Part shown: positions 16,348 through 25,059 of the stretch, in pieces
Numbering within the stretch: the stretch's first letter is position 1
Layout of the letters: every line of letters begins with the position of its first letter
NCBI GenBank assembly: GCA_019358975.1
Contig: JAHHIL010000021.1
Span: 1-64,000 of the forward strand
Reading direction: 5' to 3'
DNA length: 64,000 bases
DNA from: Trichocoleus desertorum ATA4-8-CV12
GTDB lineage: Bacteria > Cyanobacteriota > Cyanobacteriia > FACHB-46
Translations under genes and position numbers: made by a program
Notes under the pieces: model-generated
Databases searched by the model: none
Seen by the model: only the letters and a program-made list of their open reading frames with translations
Told to the model about the DNA's origin: nothing

Positions 16348-16719
16348 ATGACAGATTTCAACGACTGTTTAAACCACCGCATTGCCCAAGTTGCGATCGG
16401 CGAGTTCCACGCGGGCACCTTTGCCGAAGCGAAACGCCTCTATGACGAAGCAGTTTCAACCTACGGCGAAGGGTTTAAGGAAGCTTATTTACTCCAAGAA
16501 CAAGGGACCGATAAAGGGATCTCGGTGATTCTTTGGGATAGCGAAGACAGCATGAAAGCCAACGTCAACGATGCTTATAAATCGATCCTCAAAAAACTGC
16601 TACCCCTATTTGTCAGCCCCCCCAGTTTGAGAACCTATGAGGTCGTGAGTGAAGTGCGGGCTTCTGAGGTTGAAGCATCTAGACCTGAAGCATCCAGAGC
16701 TGAAGCATCCAAAGTATGA
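16348..16719 (+). CDS. ABM-like small protein with repetitive C-terminus
   Basis: The 123-residue protein has a dimeric alpha/beta-barrel (antibiotic-biosynthesis-monooxygenase-like) look: RIAQVAIGEFHAGTFAEAKRLYDEA, GFKEAYLLQEQGTDKGISVILWD, then a helix. Such domains are often heme- or small-molecule-binding, but key residues cannot be assigned. The last 20 residues come from a 15-bp tandem repeat. The gene overlaps the next one by 4 bases (ATGA), indicating translational coupling. Confidence 0.6.
   Translation: MTDFNDCLNHRIAQVAIGEFHAGTFAEAKRLYDEAVSTYGEGFKEAYLLQEQGTDKGISVILWDSEDSMKANVNDAYKSILKKLLPLFVSPPSLRTYEVVSEVRASEVEASRPEASRAEASKV
16672..16716 (+). repeat. 15-bp tandem repeat, three copies
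   Basis: Three near-identical copies of GAAGCATCCAGAGCT (16672-16686, 16687-16701, 16702-16716) encode Glu-Ala-Ser-Arg/Lys-type units at the C-terminus of the ABM-like protein. Being a multiple of three, copy changes would not shift the frame. Confidence 0.8.
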
Positions 16720-17534
16720 GCGTGAATGGCATTAGCGATCGCCTTCTATCAAAAGCTCTGGCAAAAGCTCTGGCAAAAGCCCTGGCAAAAGCCCTGGTTA
16801 AACGAGCGATCGCGTTGTTGATCACGACTTGCTTGGGGTTGTTGCTCACTGGTATGGGGCCAATGACTCCTGTTGTCCTTGCGGACGTGGCAGGCGTGTA
16901 TCAGCAGCGCGATCGCCATAACTCTGACGGAATCGGCAAAATCTATATGGGCCGAGAGATTGCTCAGGTGATGGGCCATCAGGGAGCCGCTTGGCTAGAG
17001 CGATCGAGTCGGAGTTGGGAAGAACAACCGCAACGAGTTGTAGAAGCACTCGATCTGCAACCTGCTGATGTGGTGGCGGATATTGGAGCGGGCACAGGTT
17101 ACTTTAGTTTTCGGCTGAGTCGATTGGTACCAGATGGGAAAGTTTTGGCGGTCGATGTACAGCCAGAGATGATTGACATCCTCAACTTTCTCAAGCAGGA
17201 AAACCAAGCAACTAACGTCGAACCCGTTCTTAGTACCGTGCAAGACCCGCATCTCCCTACTGTGAGTGTGGATCTTGCATTAATGGTAGATGCTTATCAC
17301 GAATTTGAGTATCCCCAAGAGATGATGACGGCGCTGGTGCAAGCGCTCAAGCCTGGAGGAAGGGTAGTGCTCGTAGAATACCGAGGTGAGAATCCGCTGA
17401 TTCTGATCAAAGGTCTCCACAAAATGACCCAGCGGCAAGTTAAAAAAGAGATGCAAGCGGTAGGCTTAGTTTGGCAAGAAACCAAGAACTTATTACCGCA
17501 ACAACATCTGATGATTTTTCGCAAAGTTGCTTAG
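16716..17534 (+). CDS. Secreted SAM-dependent methyltransferase
   Basis: The 272-residue protein has a long Lys/Ala-rich N-terminus (KALAKALAKALAKALVKR) leading into a hydrophobic signal-like segment (AIALLITTCLGLLLTGMG) with a likely cleavage near VVLADV. The catalytic domain has a class I methyltransferase fold: VVADIGAGTGYFSF for SAM binding, LAVDVQPEMIDIL, and ALMVDAYHEFEYPQEMM. The exported location is unusual for a methyltransferase but recurs in cyanobacterial hypotheticals. It overlaps the previous gene by 4 bases. Confidence 0.8.
   Translation: MSVNGISDRLLSKALAKALAKALAKALVKRAIALLITTCLGLLLTGMGPMTPVVLADVAGVYQQRDRHNSDGIGKIYMGREIAQVMGHQGAAWLERSSRSWEEQPQRVVEALDLQPADVVADIGAGTGYFSFRLSRLVPDGKVLAVDVQPEMIDILNFLKQENQATNVEPVLSTVQDPHLPTVSVDLALMVDAYHEFEYPQEMMTALVQALKPGGRVVLVEYRGENPLILIKGLHKMTQRQVKKEMQAVGLVWQETKNLLPQQHLMIFRKVA
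16750..16797 (+). repeat. 12-bp tandem repeat, four copies
   Basis: CAAAAGCTCTGG or CAAAAGCCCTGG occurs four times in tandem (16750-16761, 16762-16773, 16774-16785, 16786-16797) and encodes the AKAL units in the n-region of the signal peptide. The two versions differ by one base. Copy-number change would lengthen or shorten the basic n-region without a frameshift. Confidence 0.9.
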
Positions 17535-17571
17535 TTGATCTAGTCAGCGATCGCCTTTTATTACACTCTCC

Positions 17572-17853
17572 TCAAGCTGAGGCAGGAGGAATCACACTTG
17601 CTTGGCTGGTAGAGCTATTCCACACAATCCAACCACAAGAGCCGCCTGTTTCGGGTTCGCTCTGGCTGACTTTAAAGTAGAGCTTGTCACCTGTGCGAGG
17701 TTCGATCGCGAAGTCAGCATTTTGAGCATACACGACCTTGAAGCCCCGCTCTCTAAGGCAGTAAGTTGCCCAAGCTTTCAGTGAGTGTTTGGCTGGTTCA
17801 AAGGGAATAGGAGGATTTTGAAAAACAGTTTCGATTGTAGCGATCAGTGACAC
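17572..17853 (-). CDS. Conserved hypothetical protein (93 aa)
   Basis: This is a soluble 93-residue protein starting MSLIATIETVFQNPPIPFEP, with KHSLKAWATYCLRERGFKVVYAQ and a beta-rich tail (GDKLYFKVSQSEPETGGSCG). It has the look of a conserved cyanobacterial small protein, but I know no function. It converges with the methyltransferase gene. Confidence 0.55.
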   Translation of the reverse strand: MSLIATIETVFQNPPIPFEPAKHSLKAWATYCLRERGFKVVYAQNADFAIEPRTGDKLYFKVSQSEPETGGSCGWIVWNSSTSQASVIPPASA

Positions 17854-18029
17854 GGGACTCGATCCTTTAGAAATACAACTCTAAGCAACAAAATTAACGA
17901 GGTGAGACACTAGTATTTCTTTAGTATCTCCGAGGATGGCCCCGGAAATGAATCCATTGGGTTTTGAGTTGGGAATACTGCCAGTATTTAGGGCGGTAGC
18001 GGACCCATCCAATTGGAGAGTCAGAGAGT

Positions 18030-19355
18030 GTGAAGAAGCCCATAGGAAAATTCATTCACCAGTTCAGGCAATGGTTGCCGACCCTACTGGAAGCCCCTGG
18101 CGAGGTGGAGTTTAACAACTACTGGGCGTGGCGACGGCGCTTTCTCTACAAGCGTTTAAGTTTAGGTTTGGGATTGGGGCTACTCTACTTTTCAGGGTTG
18201 ACAGGGCTGTACCTAATCCAGATGATGCTGGGCGATCGCTCCCTGAATGCGTTTATAGTCAAGAACCTGATGACCGCGTTGAGTATGGCAGGTTGGCTGA
18301 TCTGGCTGCAATTGCCTGTGGGTAAACGCCAGCAAGCGATCGCCTTCCTGGGACTTTCGTGGTCTATCACCATGCTCACCAATGTCCCTTTGGCGATCGA
18401 TCCAGTCATCATCCCAGATCTGAAGGGCTGGACAATCACTTTCTTTGCCCAAGCTACTATTGTGCCATTTCGCTGGCGGCTACATCTGCTCTCGCAATTG
18501 GGCGCTTATGCCTTTTTCTTTTCCACCAGTTGGATTTTAACTCAGCGGTTTTTGCCCGCAAACATTCCACCCACTGGCCTTCTGTTCGACATGGGATGGA
18601 TTTGCCTCATGTCAACTTTGGTGGTGTATCTCTACGAACGCCTGTCTAAAGCTGAGTTCCAAACTCGCTACAGGCTCAGGCAAGAACAGCAGCGATCGGA
18701 ACAATTGTTGCTCAATATCCTGCCTCCCTCTATTGCCGAACGCCTGCTCAAAAAACAACAAACGATCGCTGATAGTTTTGCTGAGGTAACGGTGCTGTTT
18801 GCCGATATTGTGGGTTTTACTCGACTCTCAACTCAGATGTCGGCCCCTGAGGTGGTGGACTTACTCAACCAAGTCTTCTCCCGCTTCGATGAGTTAGCCG
18901 AATATCATGGGCTGGAAAAAATTAAGACTATTGGCGATTCCTATATGGTGGTGGCTGGGCTGCCCCAACATCGCATCGATCATGCCTCCGCGATCGCCCA
19001 GATGGCTTTGGCAATGCACCAGGCGCTGAAGCAGCTCAACACTCAGACAGGCCATACCTTAGAGATTCGCACTGGCATTCATACGGGGCCTGTGGTAGCG
19101 GGAATCATTGGCCTGAAGAAGTTTGCCTACGACCTATGGGGCGATACCGTCAACACCGCCAGTCGCATGGAATCCCAAGGCTTGCCAGGAGAAATTCAAG
19201 TCAGCCAGACTACCTATGAGTGTTTGAAACAGCAATATGTTTTTGAAGAGCGAGGCAGTGTCTCTATCAAGGGAAAAGGAGAGATGAACACTTATCTGCT
19301 GAGAGGAAAGTGCACTCCTGAAGCGATCGCCGCTGAGCTAACAGACTTAATATAA
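18030..19355 (+). CDS. Membrane-bound class III adenylate cyclase
   Basis: The 441-residue protein has about five or six N-terminal hydrophobic spans (residues 45-205), a linker helix (RYRLRQEQQRSEQLLLNILP) and a class III catalytic domain. Metal-binding aspartates are D259 (LFADIVGF) and D303 (TIGDSYM). The base-specifying residues are K299 and the Asp in [13 protein letters not shown], the ATP-type pair rather than the GTP-type Glu/Cys. It should make cAMP in response to an unknown membrane signal. The start GTG 18030 gives a conventional N-terminus. It is a single gene. Confidence 0.85.
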   Translation: MKKPIGKFIHQFRQWLPTLLEAPGEVEFNNYWAWRRRFLYKRLSLGLGLGLLYFSGLTGLYLIQMMLGDRSLNAFIVKNLMTALSMAGWLIWLQLPVGKRQQAIAFLGLSWSITMLTNVPLAIDPVIIPDLKGWTITFFAQATIVPFRWRLHLLSQLGAYAFFFSTSWILTQRFLPANIPPTGLLFDMGWICLMSTLVVYLYERLSKAEFQTRYRLRQEQQRSEQLLLNILPPSIAERLLKKQQTIADSFAEVTVLFADIVGFTRLSTQMSAPEVVDLLNQVFSRFDELAEYHGLEKIKTIGDSYMVVAGLPQHRIDHASAIAQMALAMHQALKQLNTQTGHTLEIRTGIHTGPVVAGIIGLKKFAYDLWGDTVNTASRMESQGLPGEIQVSQTTYECLKQQYVFEERGSVSIKGKGEMNTYLLRGKCTPEAIAAELTDLI

Positions 19356-19538
19356 CTTTGCGGCGGGTGAGTGGCAGATCCAGAGACTTTGCGTAGCTTT
19401 AAAAACTATGCAGACTTGTCATAATTTTGTTTTTCCTGGTGGCAAATAGTTAGATTCGATACACTTTTCGCTGATTCGGGTGAGGCGACTCGCTAACAGC
19501 ACATTTTGAATAGAGATCTAACGTTAGGAGAATAAATT

Positions 19539-21047
19539 ATGACTCGTCATGGACAGATGCCCCTAGGCGGCGAGAATCCTCCTCGCTCCACTTATTATGA
19601 CCAAGGTAAGTTCGGACGACTTTTTCCCACACTTCCCCCTTTCGCGATGGACAGCCCTCAGCTTCGAGAGGCGCTGAAGGAGATTGGTAAAAAGGGTGGA
19701 ATTATGGACCCTAAGGACGATCTAGATGATCCCATCGGTCTCATCATTAACCCGGATAAAAATGTCGAGAATCCTAATAATCCAAATCTAACGGCTGGGA
19801 TTACCTTCTTGGGTCAATTCCTGGATCACGATATGACCTTTGATACCACTTCTAGCCTGGAGCGGCAACAAGACCCTGAAGCGATCGCCAACTTCCGGGC
19901 TCCATTTCTAGAACTAGATAGCTTATACGCTTCTGGACCGAATGCTTCACCTCACCTATATGACCAGTCCAGCAATGGTGGGGGGATTAAATTCTTGCTG
20001 GAAGCGATTCCTGGCTCTGAGGCGATCGCCCGTGATGGCAAACAGAAATTTGATTTGCCGCGCAATAGCCAGAATGTGGCTTTAATTGGCGATCCTCGCA
20101 ACGACGAGAATTTGATTGTCTCGCAACTCCACCTGGCTGTTCTCAAGTTTCATAATGCAGTGGTGGATCATGTGAAAGTTAAGACAGGCTGGACGAACCC
20201 GCTGGAAGTCTTTGCCGAGGCGCAGCGCTTAGTTCGATGGCATTATCAGTGGATTATTGTGCATGAGTTTCTGCCTGCTACAGTCGGCCAAAAAATGGTA
20301 GACAAGGTACTGGAGAAAGGACGGAAATTCTACAATTGGCGCAATTTGCCATTTATCCCAGTTGAGTTTGCGGTTGCAGCTTATCGGTTTGGGCATTCTC
20401 AGGTGCGCCCCAGCTACCGCGCCAACTTTGGCCCCAAGCCAGACGATAGCGGCCAATTTATTGCCTTGATTTTTGATAAAGGTAGACCAGGCTCGCCCCA
20501 GCCATATGCCTCTGACCCTAATGACCTGCGAGGCGGTAAACGGGCAGCTCGTCGGTTTATCGACTGGCAAACTTTCTTTGACTTTGGGGATAAGCGAGTT
20601 CGTTCTAACAAAAAAATTGATACTCAGCTGTCCTCGGTACTCTTCGATCTCCCTGGGCTTCCAGGCACAGAACCCCAATCTCTGGCACAGCGTAACTTGC
20701 TACGGCAACTCACTTTCAGTATGCCATCAGGACAACGGGTGGCCAAAGCTATGAAGGAAGATATCCTCTCTCCAGGGGATTTGGCTGACCTCAAGCCCTA
20801 TCAATTGGAGGCTCAGACTCCCCTCTGGTTCTACATTTTGCGAGAGGCGGATGTGCTCGGTGATGATGGCAAGCGCTTGGGGCCAGTAGGCGGTCGCATT
20901 GTCGCTGAGGTGTTTATTGGTCTGCTTGAAGGAGACCGTCAGTCTTACTTACGGCAAGACCCAGAATGGCAGCCAACCCTGGGCCGTGATGGGAAGTTCA
21001 CGATGGTAGACCTACTGAAGTTTGCAGGCGTTGTCACCAGCCTGTAA
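19539..21047 (+). CDS. Animal-type heme peroxidase
   Basis: The 502-residue protein has the animal heme peroxidase signature: FLGQFLDHDMTFD with the distal His near residue 97, then GDPRNDENLIVSQLHLAVLKFHNAV and, further on, FRFGHSQ-like AYRFGHSQVRPSY with the proximal His. These enzymes use hydrogen peroxide to oxidise halides or organics. No signal peptide is visible, although the family is often secreted, so export by another route or a cytosolic role is open. ATG 19539 is preceded by AGGAG with 8 nt spacing. Confidence 0.88.
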   Translation: MTRHGQMPLGGENPPRSTYYDQGKFGRLFPTLPPFAMDSPQLREALKEIGKKGGIMDPKDDLDDPIGLIINPDKNVENPNNPNLTAGITFLGQFLDHDMTFDTTSSLERQQDPEAIANFRAPFLELDSLYASGPNASPHLYDQSSNGGGIKFLLEAIPGSEAIARDGKQKFDLPRNSQNVALIGDPRNDENLIVSQLHLAVLKFHNAVVDHVKVKTGWTNPLEVFAEAQRLVRWHYQWIIVHEFLPATVGQKMVDKVLEKGRKFYNWRNLPFIPVEFAVAAYRFGHSQVRPSYRANFGPKPDDSGQFIALIFDKGRPGSPQPYASDPNDLRGGKRAARRFIDWQTFFDFGDKRVRSNKKIDTQLSSVLFDLPGLPGTEPQSLAQRNLLRQLTFSMPSGQRVAKAMKEDILSPGDLADLKPYQLEAQTPLWFYILREADVLGDDGKRLGPVGGRIVAEVFIGLLEGDRQSYLRQDPEWQPTLGRDGKFTMVDLLKFAGVVTSL

Positions 21048-21224
21048 TTCCACTATGCAATCAGGGTGCAGCTTAACCAAATTAATCAGCATTAGTCAGA
21101 GGGCGATCGCGCCATCTCAAATCAACAATCCTCAGCGATCGCCCCTGACTCAAAACTAACAACGATATGATGGCTAAAGACTCCCTCACGGTTGGCGATC
21201 GCCATCTAATTCGTGCCTGTTCCC

Positions 21225-23993
21225 ATGAATATTGCTCACCCAGCCACTGGACCCAACTCATCTACCTTTCAGCGCCCCGAACTGCTGGCTCCGGCGGGAA
21301 ATTGGGACTGTGCCAAAGCTGCCGTAGAAAACGGAGCCGATGCGATTTATTTTGGCTTAGATCGCTTCAACGCCCGGATGCGAGCCCAGAACTTCACTGA
21401 AGCTGACTTGCCCAAATTAATGGAGTTTCTGCACCGGCGCGGTGTGAAAGGGTACGTCACGCTCAACACCCTGATCTTTCCCAACGAACTCACCGAAGCT
21501 GAGCAGTATCTCCGCACCATCATTGCCGCTGGCGTAGATGCGGTGATCGTGCAGGATGTGGGCATCTGTCGCCTAATTCGGCATCTGTCGCCCAATTTTC
21601 CGATTCACGCCTCTACCCAGATGACCGTCACCAGCGCCGCTGGCGTAGAATTTGCCAAAGATCTCGGCTGCCATTTGGTGGTGTTGGCGCGGGAATGCTC
21701 CTTGAAAGAAATCAACAAAATTCAAGCTCAGATTGCTGAGCAGCAAGTAGCACTGCCGCTGGAAGTGTTTGTGCATGGGGCGCTTTGTGTAGCTTATTCG
21801 GGTCAGTGCTTAACCAGTGAGTCGCTAGGGGGACGCTCGGCTAACCGGGGTGAATGTGCTCAAGCTTGCCGCATGACCTACGAACTGATTGCCGATGGCC
21901 AACCTGTAGATTTGGGCGATCGCAAATACTTACTCAGTCCTCAAGACTTGGCAGGCTTAGACGTACTACCAGAACTCGTCAAAACGGGAGTCACTAGCCT
22001 CAAAATTGAAGGTCGCTTGAAGGCCCCGGAATATGTGGCTAATGTCACGCGGGTCTACCGGGAAGCGCTCGATCGCGTCATGGCAGATTTGGAACCTAAC
22101 CCCCTAGCCCCCTTCCCTGAGAGGGAAGGGGGAAACAAGATTGTTTCCCGCAAAGGTGAGCAAGACGATCAGGATCATTACAACTTAGAGATGGCGTTTT
22201 CGCGGGGGCTTTCGACGGGGTGGTTCCAAGGGATTAACAATCAAGAATTGGTACATGCTCGTTTTGGCAAGAAGCGGGGAGTGTATTTGGGCGAAATCAC
22301 TCGTATCCGTCATGAGCAGATTACAGTGCGGCTGGAAGCTCCGGTTAAGCCAGGCGATGGCATTGTGTTTGACAGTGGTCATCCGGAAGCGAAAGAAGAA
22401 GGAGGCCGCATCTATACGGTTGATTTGCGGGGGGCAGAAGCCATATTGACGTTTGGTCGCGAGGCGCTGAACCTCCGCCGCATTCACGTGGGCGATCGCG
22501 TTTGGAAAACCAATGATCCTGAACTCGATCGGGAGATCCGCCAAACCTATTCCGGCGAGCATCCCCAATTTCAGCGTCCGATTCAGGTAGAAGTTCATGG
22601 TGAAGTGGGTCAACCCCTAGTTGCGATCGCTCGTGATGGTTTGGGACATGTGGTTCAGGTGGAATCAACCATGCCGTTGGTAGAAGCCCACAACAAACCT
22701 CTAACTACAGAGCGCTTGCAAGAACAATTAGGGCGGCTGGGCAACACTCCTTTCGAGCTAGGAGGGCTGACTAACCACCTGGCTGGAAATGTGATGCTGC
22801 CCGTCAGTGAGTTGAATCGCCTGCGGCGGGAGATGGTCGTTCAGTTAGAGGAATTGAGAGCGCAACCCAAAAGTTGGCAACTGCGATCGCCAGCTTCTTG
22901 GCAAGAGCTATTATCTCAACCCCTCTCTACTCTCAAAACTCATGTTACTTCACAGGTGCAAACACCCGAACTTGTGGTTCTAGTACGCAACCTGAAACAA
23001 TTACAAGCAGCTTTGGCAGCAGGAATTCAAACCCTTTACTGCGAATTTGAAGACCCACGAGGCTATAGGGATGCAGTCCAGATGGTGAGGGGGGGGAAGG
23101 ATGAAGGAGGAAGGATGAAGGATGAAGTAGGAGGGATGTTCGCGAAGCGTTCTGAAGGAAAGGATGAAGTAAGAAATTTGTTCGCGAAGCGTTTTGAAGG
23201 AGAGGAAGGAAGCTTTTCCTCTATCATCCCTCATCCCTCATCCCTCATCCCACCCTACGGGAATGCCAAAGGCATACATCCCTCATCCTTTCCTTCCATC
23301 TATGTTGCACCACCGCGCATTACCAAATCCGGGGAGAACTGGATTTTGCAGCAGGTAAAAGCTTGCGATGCGGATGGCTATCTGGTGCGGAACTATGACC
23401 AGTTGCAGTTTTTTGGAGCCGATCGCTGTATTGGTGACTTCTCCCTCAACGTTGCCAATCCCTTGAGCGCAGGCTATTTCAAGCAACGCTACGGGTTGGA
23501 GCGTCTCACGGCTTCTTATGACTTGAACATGGCTCAGTTAGAAGCGTTGCTAACTAGCTGCCCCCCCGATTGGTTTGAGGTGACTGTGCATCAACATATG
23601 CCAATGTTCCATATGGAGCATTGTGTGTTTTGTGCGTTTCTCTCCGAAGGGACGGACTATACCAACTGTGGCCGACCTTGTGAAGAACATGAAGTAACAC
23701 TACGCGATCGCGTGGGCACAGAACATATCCTCCAAGCCGATGCGGGCTGTCGCAACACTGTGTTTAATGGCACAGCACAAACTGGGGCCGAATATGTGCA
23801 ACATTTACTGAAGTTGGGAGTGCGGCACTTCCGGATGGAGTTTGTTAACGAAGCACCAGAGCAGGTAGCACAAACCATTCAGCGCTATCAACAACTGCTG
23901 CAAGGAGAGATCACAGGTGCTCAACTTTGGCGAGAATTACGGCTCCAAAATCAGCTAGGAGTCACGCGAGGGCCTTTGGAAACGCGATCGTAA
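21225..23993 (+). CDS. U32-family peptidase / RlhA-like 23S rRNA hydroxylase, with in-frame insertions
   Basis: The N-terminal half has the U32 pattern: ELLAPAGNWDCAKAAVENGADAIYFGL, FPIHASTQMTVTSAAGVEF, and the Cys cluster SGQCLTSESLGGRSANRGECAQACRMTY that binds an iron-sulfur cluster in related hydroxylases. A second module near the C-terminus has another Cys-rich motif (HCVFCAFLSEGTDYTNCGRPCEEHEV). E. coli RlhA, of this family, hydroxylates 23S rRNA C2501. Two low-complexity stretches (about residues 290-315 and 620-695) come from repeat elements and are absent from normal family members. GTG 21213 is an alternative start. Confidence 0.85.
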   Translation: MNIAHPATGPNSSTFQRPELLAPAGNWDCAKAAVENGADAIYFGLDRFNARMRAQNFTEADLPKLMEFLHRRGVKGYVTLNTLIFPNELTEAEQYLRTIIAAGVDAVIVQDVGICRLIRHLSPNFPIHASTQMTVTSAAGVEFAKDLGCHLVVLARECSLKEINKIQAQIAEQQVALPLEVFVHGALCVAYSGQCLTSESLGGRSANRGECAQACRMTYELIADGQPVDLGDRKYLLSPQDLAGLDVLPELVKTGVTSLKIEGRLKAPEYVANVTRVYREALDRVMADLEPNPLAPFPEREGGNKIVSRKGEQDDQDHYNLEMAFSRGLSTGWFQGINNQELVHARFGKKRGVYLGEITRIRHEQITVRLEAPVKPGDGIVFDSGHPEAKEEGGRIYTVDLRGAEAILTFGREALNLRRIHVGDRVWKTNDPELDREIRQTYSGEHPQFQRPIQVEVHGEVGQPLVAIARDGLGHVVQVESTMPLVEAHNKPLTTERLQEQLGRLGNTPFELGGLTNHLAGNVMLPVSELNRLRREMVVQLEELRAQPKSWQLRSPASWQELLSQPLSTLKTHVTSQVQTPELVVLVRNLKQLQAALAAGIQTLYCEFEDPRGYRDAVQMVRGGKDEGGRMKDEVGGMFAKRSEGKDEVRNLFAKRFEGEEGSFSSIIPHPSSLIPPYGNAKGIHPSSFPSIYVAPPRITKSGENWILQQVKACDADGYLVRNYDQLQFFGADRCIGDFSLNVANPLSAGYFKQRYGLERLTASYDLNMAQLEALLTSCPPDWFEVTVHQHMPMFHMEHCVFCAFLSEGTDYTNCGRPCEEHEVTLRDRVGTEHILQADAGCRNTVFNGTAQTGAEYVQHLLKLGVRHFRMEFVNEAPEQVAQTIQRYQQLLQGEITGAQLWRELRLQNQLGVTRGPLETRS
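22092..22140. repeat. Dispersed palindromic repeat inside the U32 gene
   Basis: The element has the CCCCTAGCCCCC-type sequence of a common cyanobacterial intergenic repeat. A perfect 11-bp stem (CCCCCTTCCCT at 22108-22118, AGGGAAGGGGG at 22122-22132) encloses a 3-nt loop. It is read through in frame as PNPLAPFPEREGG within the protein. Confidence 0.75.
23083..23301. repeat. GGATGAA-type inverted repeat element inside the U32 gene
   Basis: The left part is built of AAGGATGAAGGA units and the right part of CATCCCTCATCC units, which are complementary, so the region can fold into a long hairpin. Between them, GTTCGCGAAGCGTT occurs twice (near 23140 and 23182). This type of sequence is normally intergenic in cyanobacteria. 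It stays open and adds about 72 residues (GGKDEGGRMKDEVGG... to GIHPSSFPS). Confidence 0.75.
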
Positions 23994-23998
23994 TGCAA

Positions 23999-24709
23999 CT
24001 AACCTGCTCCCATTCGGAGGGCTGCTTGCTCGAAATCTGTGGCAGCTTTCTCAGTGGCAGCGACCTCAAAAAAGGCAGCGGCGATCGCTGGAGAGAAAGT
24101 AAACGTATCTAAGCCGTGACTAGCGAGAAAAGTAATGTCATCAACACTGCGAATGCTAGCGACTAAGAGACGGGTAGTACTATTCACCCCAGCCAGCGAT
24201 CGCTGCATTGCCACCAAATCTTCTCGTCCGTTGCGGCCCAAATCGTTGATCCGACCCAAATATGGAGCCGCATAGGCACCTCCTAACGCCGCAGCAATCA
24301 GAACTTGGTGGACTGCATAAACAGCAGTCAAAGTGATGGGAATGCCTGCCGCTATTAACTGTGCTGCCGCTGTCGTTCCAGTTTGGGTGATTGGAACCTT
24401 GACCACGACTCGCTCATCAATGACCGCCAAGCGCTTGCCTGTACTCACCAATGCCTCTACGGTATTGCCCCATGTTTGCAATTGAATTTCCTGGGCTCCC
24501 AACGCCAACGCCTGCTGAGCTAACCACTGCAATTGCTCAACTGTGCAAGGCACCTGAGCCCGTTCTAGCAGGAGTGGATTGGTGGTAACGCCATAGAACA
24601 AACCTGTGGGCAACCAAGCCTGCCACTGCTTTAGATCAGCAGTATCGAGGCACAAACGAATCTGGCGGGAAGTGGAATTGACTGGGATAAGGCGATCGCG
24701 ATCTATCAT
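23999..24709 (-). CDS. Transaldolase / fructose-6-phosphate aldolase family protein
   Basis: The 236-residue protein has a TIM-barrel aldolase sequence: IRLCLDTADLKQWQAW, GVTTNPLLLERA, VVVKVPITQTGTTAAAQLI (Schiff-base Lys in KVPIT), GIPITLTAVYAVHQVLIAA, AAPYLGRINDLG and LVASIRSVDDI. It belongs to the small transaldolase/F6P-aldolase group, which forms or cleaves C3-C3 bonds in sugar phosphate metabolism. Whether it is a true transaldolase or an aldolase cannot be read from this sequence. It converges with the U32 gene, 5 nt apart. Confidence 0.85.
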   Translation of the reverse strand: MIDRDRLIPVNSTSRQIRLCLDTADLKQWQAWLPTGLFYGVTTNPLLLERAQVPCTVEQLQWLAQQALALGAQEIQLQTWGNTVEALVSTGKRLAVIDERVVVKVPITQTGTTAAAQLIAAGIPITLTAVYAVHQVLIAAALGGAYAAPYLGRINDLGRNGREDLVAMQRSLAGVNSTTRLLVASIRSVDDITFLASHGLDTFTFSPAIAAAFFEVAATEKAATDFEQAALRMGAG

Positions 24710-24906
24710 GCAGTTTCAAAAATCAGGATTGTAACATTTCATCCCCTTGGTAGAGCGGCACTCAGGTTATGCTGAGCGAAAAATCACCCTTGAGGGTACT
24801 GCGAGAGCAGGGGAATACTTGTCATCTTGAAGGGAGTTACTTTTAGATAAATTTTTAATACTTATCTCTCTCACTCACTTGAGGCGCTAACTTGCTAGGA
24901 AATGCG

Positions 24907-25050
24907 ATGGAACTGTCTTTAGGGCTGCTAAAGTCACTGTTAGTTGTATTGGATTTTGTAGACTTCTTACTTGCGCCACCTGGACTCACCATTCTACTTA
25001 GTTTAGGTAGCTATTATTGGCTGCTCCAAGTATTAGGGCTTTGTCTTTAA
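24907..25050 (+). CDS. Small membrane protein (47 aa)
   Basis: ATG 24907 has AGGA 6 nt upstream. The 47-residue product is strongly hydrophobic (ELSLGLLKSLLVVLDFVDFL, then LTILLSLGSYYWLLQVLGLC), with one or two membrane spans. It lies in the roughly 350-nt gap between the transaldolase-like gene and the GST gene. No family is recognised. The codon choice and clean ribosome binding site support it, but the sequence is short. Confidence 0.4.
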   Translation: MELSLGLLKSLLVVLDFVDFLLAPPGLTILLSLGSYYWLLQVLGLCL

Positions 25051-25059
25051 GTTAAAGAT

